Under the pieces are notes generated by a model. That model made no database searches. It had not been told where the DNA came from and saw only the letters and a list, made by a program, of their open reading frames with translations. A program made the position numbers and the translations under genes. Positions 58,643 to 64,000 of a DNA stretch of 64,000 bases are shown in pieces. Numbering within the stretch: the stretch's first letter is position 1; every line of letters starts with the position of its first letter. This DNA comes from Rehmannia glutinosa. Taxonomy: Eukaryota > Streptophyta > Magnoliopsida > Lamiales > Orobanchaceae. Location of the stretch: NCBI GenBank assembly GCA_016081115.2, contig CM071928.1:59093950-59157949 (forward strand). The letters run 5' to 3'.

Positions 58643-60457
58643 ATGGCTGACAAAATCCACTTTGGAGCTACGGTAGATTTTGAAGGGCTTGTCAAACAGG
58701 GAATTACAAAGCTCTTGCGAAGAAAATAACTGATAAACTTGAGAAATCCGGTCTGAATGAGTTTCTCTCTATGAGTTCTCGCACACTTATCTCAAAGAAA
58801 TGACAATGTTTTATGTGAAAACTGAGGTTCATGATGGAGAAATTCGATCATCTGTCCACAACAAGGACATCAAGATAACTGTTGCAGACTTAGCTGGAAA
58901 CTGTCATCTGCCTTCATAGGGATTGAATGAGACTACAGAGAAAGACATAAACCTGGCTATTGCATGGAAGGAGATTAGTAAGCCAGAGTCAGCTGCGAAG
59001 CCAGTCTACATGGTTAAGAAGTCCTTAATCAAGGAGGACTACCACAAGCTCATGGATGTGGTAGCTAAAAGTGTGGATATGAAGTTTGGCAGTTTCAATC
59101 AGCTGTCAAGGACTAAGCTGACAGTGATGGCTGCTGTAATGGAGGAGAAAAAGGTAAACTGGGCTAAGTTCATCTTTGGGAGAATTTGCCAGAATGTGAT
59201 GAACAAGACCATAAATGATGTTGGTCTATTCGTGAGCTCGCTGGGATATTGCCTGGAGATAGGCCACTTGATGGAGGTGAAGGGCATTCCTCTCAGGAAT
59301 GAGAAACCCTTCCACATAAACAAGAATATGTTTAGGGCCAATCTATCAGTTTCCTAGAAAAAATCCCTTGCAAGAAAAGTTGATACAAGTGAAGGACAAT
59401 CAACTGACCCTGTGCCGGAGGACACAACTGTAACTGCTAAGGCTCCATCTCCTAAGCCTGAGCAAAAAAAGAAGTAGGCCCCTGCAGCGTAGAGAGGGCT
59501 GAACTTAGGCAAGCTATTCAAGAATCCAAAGAGTTGCACGAGAAGAGATTGCAAATGGGCCCAGAAGACCCTAAGGCAGCTTAGTCTGCTGAAGGGATAA
59601 CTGGAGACCGTGCTGCAGTTGAGCCTAAAAAAGGGAGTGCTGAAGGCCCATCAGTGGTTGAGACTACTGAGGGTAAAGAAAGCCCAGTGGAGGTTGAGAT
59701 TTCCTTGGGTAAGAAAGGAGAAGAACAAGTGCCTACTCCTCAGGAACAGTCAATGGAAGAACAGGAAATAAGTGTCCTTCATGACTCACTGGAACAAGTC
59801 GTCATCAAATCTTTGGAGATGGATAACGAAGCTGAGTCCAGCCCTAAAGACAACTAAAAAGGATACAACTGTTGAGGAGGCCTTGGCACAAATAAATGGT
59901 AAAGCTAGTGACAAAGATGCCCCTATAAATTTTACTTTGGTTGATGGCCCACCACTTATGGTGCCATCACCTTCCCATGATGCTGATAAATCAGTTGAGA
60001 AACGGACTACTCGTATTGAAGAATCAATTGATGCCAATGAACTTGTTAAGACAGCAAAGGGTCAGTTAGCTAAGCAGGCTAACACAGCTACAGAAGATAC
60101 CGATGACGCTGAGACAGTCGAGGCACATAGAGCTGAAGAACATTTGAAGGGAAAGGGTAAGGCTCCCAAAGTAGAAATGGGAGAAATTCTCATTTTCCCT
60201 GAGGACCTATTCGCCGAATACTTCCTGTTCGAGGCGGAAATACATTTGGAAGAAGAGTCAGCTGCTGAGAGTGCTAGATACCATGTCCATGTCCCTGCTG
60301 AAGAGATTGGAACTTCTGATGATTATATAATGGTACGTTTGGTTTTGACATCGATGTTGTGTGGCCTGAAGAGTAGTCCGCTGATGCAGCTGACTTCAGA
60401 AAAGCCTTCAAGGCCATTTGCAATGAAATAGAAAATATGGAAAAGAGATTCGCAACA
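58643..60457 (+). pseudogene. Extra post-pol ORF of Sirevirus-like element (broken)
   Basis: It starts MADKIHFGATVDFEGL. The frame breaks at about 58728 and again near 58800 and 58917. The main conserved block is 58923-59357 (KDINLAIAWKEISKP, YHKLMDVVAKSVDMKFGSFNQL, WAKFIFGRICQNV), a globular segment typical of proteins encoded after pol in plant retroelements. A long acidic, Lys/Glu/Thr-rich region follows (59654-60430), also frameshifted, with VDGPPLMVPSPSHD shared with the minus-strand relative. No signal peptide or clear membrane segment is seen in the readable parts, so calling it env would go beyond the evidence. The rest lies after the Athila insertion. Confidence 0.65.
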
Positions 60458-60749
60458 TGATAAGTGCATTTTTGTTCATGTTTTTATAACTCTTTTTGGA
60501 TAATTTCTTTAACTTTTTAGCTTAATAATCAATAAATTCAAGAAAAATCACATTGGCTTGTTTTGAATGATGAAGGTAAAGACTTGAAGCAAATTCACAT
60601 GAATTTCGTATTAAAATACGAACAAAAATGAAGTCTAACATTGATCAAGAAGATTCAATCTCGTGCAAAACACACCCCAGTGTGTTGGGAAATATGGCTA
60701 TACTTCAAAGGGAAGAAAAACAAGAAAAGCAGAAAAACACACCCTCAAG

Positions 60750-60926
60750 CACGGCCGTGTTCAGCATGACGACAAGCAAAACACGCCCAAACCGTGTTTA
60801 AAAGCACACCCTGCCAAAAATTCCCAAGTGACGAAGAAAACACGGCCTCGCCGTGCTTCCTAAGCACGGCCGTGTTCGTCAATTTTGACGAACACGCCCT
60901 GGCCGTGCTTTTAAAGCACGGCCGTG
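60750..60926. repeat. Cluster of CACGGCCGTG palindromes and a 26-bp perfect inverted repeat
   Basis: CACGGCCGTG occurs at 60750, 60865 and 60917, with degenerate copies between them. At 60871-60896 a perfect inverted repeat has 12-bp arms (CGTGTTCGTCAA) and a 2-bp centre. Confidence 0.9.
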
Positions 60927-61152
60927 CTTTTTCTCCAGCTCAAAACTCCTTTTGGCGGAAATTATGGGGACTTTTCTTTTTTGCTTTTGGACCACTTTTT
61001 TACAACTTTTACATCTCATTTTGCTGCATTAAGTCCCATTATTCCCTCAATTATCATATGAAAACAAGGATTCAACAACCCAACTATGGAAGTGGAGCAA
61101 TTATTTGTCAAAAGATGACATTGTTAATGTGTTCTTTCACAACAACAATGTC

Positions 61153-61160
61153 TATAAAAG
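61153..61160 (+). promoter_or_regulatory. TATA box in Athila-like LTR
   Basis: TATAAAAG in GTCTATAAAAGACAAG. Best core promoter motif of this LTR. Confidence 0.6.
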
Positions 61161-62238
61161 ACAAGAGTTTGGGTTGGAGGAGGTAATTCCATTCCATTCA
61201 TTGTAATTCATTCATAGAGAGATTCCTTGTATTCATTGTATATTCATTCTAAGTTTCAAAGCAAAATACATTGAGAGGATAAAAGAGAGGTAGAGTTGGA
61301 AGTTGAAGAGCAATAGAGGAGAAGGCTTGGAGCTCAACATCATTGCAATCAACCAAGGAGGAAGTCTGGAATTGGTTTTGAATAATAGCTAAGTACACCA
61401 TGTTCATTTTATTCAAATCTTCTTGTGTAGTATACTCTTTTGTCAAAGTCATGGGTAGCTAAATTTCTAGTGTTTGAATGTAATGAACTCTAGAATGAAT
61501 TTGTGATTAAGGCTTGTATGTTTTTAATAAAATCTTCATGTTTTGTGTGATTCACTTATATTATTCTTTATTCATTCGAATTGGTATTTGCGCGATATTG
61601 ATTTGAAGTTTATTCTTCACCGGGAAATCGAGAGATTCATGGTGAAATAGAACCTATATAAGTGAAATGAGTTGAATGCAATCCTAGATATAGGACGACA
61701 TAAATCTTCTGAATTAGGGTCAAACCTAATATGGGAATTCACAAATGGTTATAATGCTGTCTTTGGGTTTTAACTAGAAAGAGATTTCAGTTAATCAACT
61801 TGAGGTTAGAAGTTATTCGCGCTCGATAGAGGGTTTAACTTAAATCGGGAATTTCTACGGTCCATAAAACATGAGATTTTATTAAAAAATGTTGGTTTTT
61901 GCTTAAGGGTTTTTGGTTGTATCTTTATATTGTTAAATCACAAATACATTCTAGAGGGATTTACATTCAAACACAATTCTAGCTCTTGATTTCTTCTTCT
62001 ACAATCTACTTTTATTTGATTTATTGTAGGTTGCAATTATTTTAAATTCGCTATTTTTCATTTTCCATTTTAACAAACAAAACTCTGAAAATTGTTAGAT
62101 TAAATAACAAAAAGACGGTAATTATTAATACTTACAATCCTCGTGGGAATGATACTCGGTACTCAGTAATCTATACTATAAAACGATAGGTGCACTTGCC
62201 TACGATTTTCTAGAGTAGCTTTTGAGCCATCAAGTTTT

Positions 62239-62256
62239 TGGCACCGTTGCCGGGGA
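62239..62256 (+). promoter_or_regulatory. Primer binding site, tRNA-Asp type, one mismatch
   Basis: TGGCACCGTTGCCGGGGA. Athila/Tat-type elements usually have TGGCGCCGTTGCCGGGGA, complementary to the 3' end of tRNA-Asp. The G-to-A change is at a CpG. Confidence 0.85.
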
Positions 62257-62388
62257 TTATAATATTAAGAACGCTTTATTTTTGTTAATTTAATCATTTT
62301 TTTATTATTTTTATTTTACCATCATCTTTCTTTTTATCTATCTTTGTATGTCTTGGATTACACTTATCCTCTCTATTTACCAGAGTGC

Positions 62389-64000
62389 ATGCCTACTCGT
62401 CGTCGAATTTGGAAGCGCGACACCGCCGGTAGCAACACATAGGAAAGTACTAATACAGACCACGAAGAAGATATTAACGAAAGCAAAGATTTCGGCATGG
62501 CGGATGAACAAAGAACTATGTACGACTATGCCAAACCATCCATGGACGGCATGTCATCTAGTATCGTGAGGCCCGCTCTTGCAGCCAATAATTTTGAAAT
62601 AAAACCAAATGTCATTCAGATGGTGCAACAGTTTGTTCAATTTGACGGCCTACCAGACGAAGATCCGAATAATCATATCGCAAATTTCCTCAAAATATGC
62701 GATACATTCAACATCAATGGGGTCTCTGACGATGCCATCCGTTTGCGCCTATTCCCATTTACTCTTCGGGGACGGGCTAAACAATGGCTAAAAACTTTGC
62801 CAAAAGGGAACAATCACAACATGGAGCATTATGGCTGAAAAGTTCCTTTTAAAGTATTTTTCACCTGCCAAAGCCGCACGATTGAGGAATGAAATCTCTT
62901 CATTCACTCAAGAAGACGATGAGACCTTGTACGACACTTAGGAGAGATTCAAAGAACTGTTGCGGAAATGCCCACATCATGGCCTCCCTATTTGGATGCA
63001 AGTCCAAATGTTTTACAATGGGCTACTCTCGTCAACGAGGCAAATGATTGATGCGGCAGCCGGGGCAACATTGAACAATAAAACACCAAAAGTTGCCCTA
63101 GACCTGATAGAGGGAATGACCATGAATGGCTATCAATGGCAATCCGTATGATGTAAACCTAATAGAACAGTGGGTGTTTATAATGCAGATGCAGTGGTTA
63201 CACTAGCTGCACAGGTCGAAGCTTCGACCCAAAAGATTGACGATCTAGCAGTTCCTAAACCACCACCACCGCACGTTTTATCTTGTGAAACTTGCGGCGG
63301 ATTGCATAATCATCAGAACTGCCCACACACAATACTACAAGCTGAACAGGCCAATTACGTTGGGAATCAAGCCAGAAATTACCCAAATAATCCTTACAAC
63401 AATACATACAATCCTGGGTGGTGACAACATCCTAATTTCGGTTGGGGAAATCAAGGTCAACCACGACCTAATCCCAATCCTAATCTACACACGCCTTCCG
63501 GAGTTCAGCCAAATCAAGGTAAGTCTAACTTGGAAGATCTTATAACAAAGTTTGTGCAATCAACAGATACCCGATTCCAAGCGGTAGAGACATCTTTAAG
63601 AAATTCGGAGGCATCTATCCATAATCTGGAAAACCAAATAGGACAGATTGCAAAAATGATTTCTGAAAGACCACAAGGAAGTTTGTCGAGTAACACTGAG
63701 CTAAACCCAAGGGAACACGTAAAGGCAATCTTCATCAATGTTCCACATGAGCATAATTATCCCAGCACTCCCATGCAGAAATATGTGGAGAATGACAAAC
63801 CCGTGAAAAACATGGTTGTCGAATACAAGCCCAAGATCCCTTACCCGAGTTTAATTGAAAAAGATAGAATGGAGGACAAATTTGGTAAGTACCTTGATTC
63901 ATTCAAGCAATTACATACCAATATTCCATTTGTTCAACCTCCTTCAGAGCATGCTAGGGATTTAAATGACATCATCCCTAATGAAAATAAGCTTAACAAA
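62389..64000 (+). pseudogene. gag: gag of Athila-like Ty3/gypsy element, broken, runs off window
   Basis: The likely start is ATG at 62389 (MPTRRRIWKR), with an early TAG at 62440; the open frame resumes with MADEQRTMYDYAKP at 62497. The core has FEIKPNVIQMVQQFVQFDGLPDEDP (split by no stop), NFLKICDTFNINGVSDDAIRLRLFPF and, after a frameshift near 62815, RKCPHHGLPIWMQVQMFYNGL and IDAAAGATLNNK. Then come the Athila-type zinc motif CETCGGLHNHQNC and a Gln/Asn-rich segment with FGWGNQ. Further stops are at about 62938 (TGG to TAG), 63149 and 63422. The last 500 bp are open in one frame. pol would follow outside the window. Confidence 0.85.

Larger units (their letters stand above)
51472..60457 (+). 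mobile_element. Sirevirus-like Ty1/copia element, plus strand, 3' part beyond window
   Basis: A 5' LTR, tRNA-Met primer site, gag with long coiled-coil tail, pol in copia order (PR-INT-RT-RH) and an extra ORF after pol. This layout fits Sireviruses (SIRE/Maximus), which carry an env-like or other ORF after pol. It lies within the minus-strand relative and is itself interrupted at 60457 by an Athila-like element. The left flank ACTGG (51467-51471) is the expected target duplication. Confidence 0.82.
60458..62232 (+). repeat. 5' LTR of Athila-like element
   Basis: TGATAAGTGCATTTTTG to GAGCCATCA, 1,775 bp, followed by a primer site and Athila-type gag. A TATA box (TATAAAAG) is at 61153. The left part (60.66-60.93 kb) contains repeated CACGGCCGTG palindromes. 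The left flank CAACA (60453-60457) should be the target duplication; the right end is outside the window. Confidence 0.85.

Noticed and set aside
58923..59357. Calling the post-pol ORF an env gene
   Set aside because: No signal peptide, glycoprotein-like Cys pattern or membrane anchor is visible in the readable parts; only its position suggests it.

Overview
This window is AT-rich nuclear DNA of a flowering plant, most likely a eudicot. The evidence is a BAHD acyltransferase gene, a copy of a plant DUF212 gene, plant-type chromoviruses, Sirevirus-like and Athila-like LTR retrotransposons, Helitrons and CACTA/hAT elements. I see no bacterial, viral or organellar gene set, no rRNA or tRNA gene and no CRISPR array. 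Only one conventional host gene is nearly complete, and almost everything else is transposon.

Layout. 1-3.1 kb: a small inverted-repeat element, a decayed intronless DUF212-family gene fragment and an isolated Helitron 3' end. 3.1-4.7 kb: a diverged duplicate of the BAHD upstream region, split by a 1.15-kb Helitron whose insertion point can be read against the empty copy at about 11.7 kb. 5.2-6.3 kb: a CACTA-type element built of GTTGGAAT-type repeats. 6.5-9.2 kb: an element with inverted ends and oppositely oriented TGCTTA/TAAGCA repeats. 9.2-10.8 kb: a second Helitron. 12.0-13.4 kb: the BAHD gene, with one frameshift. 13.4-15.5 kb: a TIR element carrying an AAAGTATCA array and a nested hAT MITE.

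15.69-29.88 kb: a chromovirus (Ty3/gypsy, Tekay-like) with LTRs of about 4.2 kb and a perfect TTAAT target duplication. It has an extra coiled-coil/acidic ORF before gag. Its pol is broken mostly by TAG codons that look like CAG decayed by C-to-T change. 30.2-44.2 kb: two related minus-strand Helitrons. The second is split by a composite chromovirus of form partial LTR - integrase - LTR - pol - LTR, bounded by one ATAAT duplication.

44.4-47.3 kb: two further TIR elements with AAAGTATTAG arrays and another hAT MITE. 47.5-64 kb: a nest of retrotransposons. A copia element (LTR plus gag with seven 57-bp repeats) is interrupted by a minus-strand Sirevirus-like element. That is interrupted by a plus-strand Sirevirus-like element, which is interrupted by an Athila-like element running off the window. 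None of the retroelements has an intact coding region. Their shared and private lesions, target duplications and nesting give a relative history of insertion, duplication and decay.
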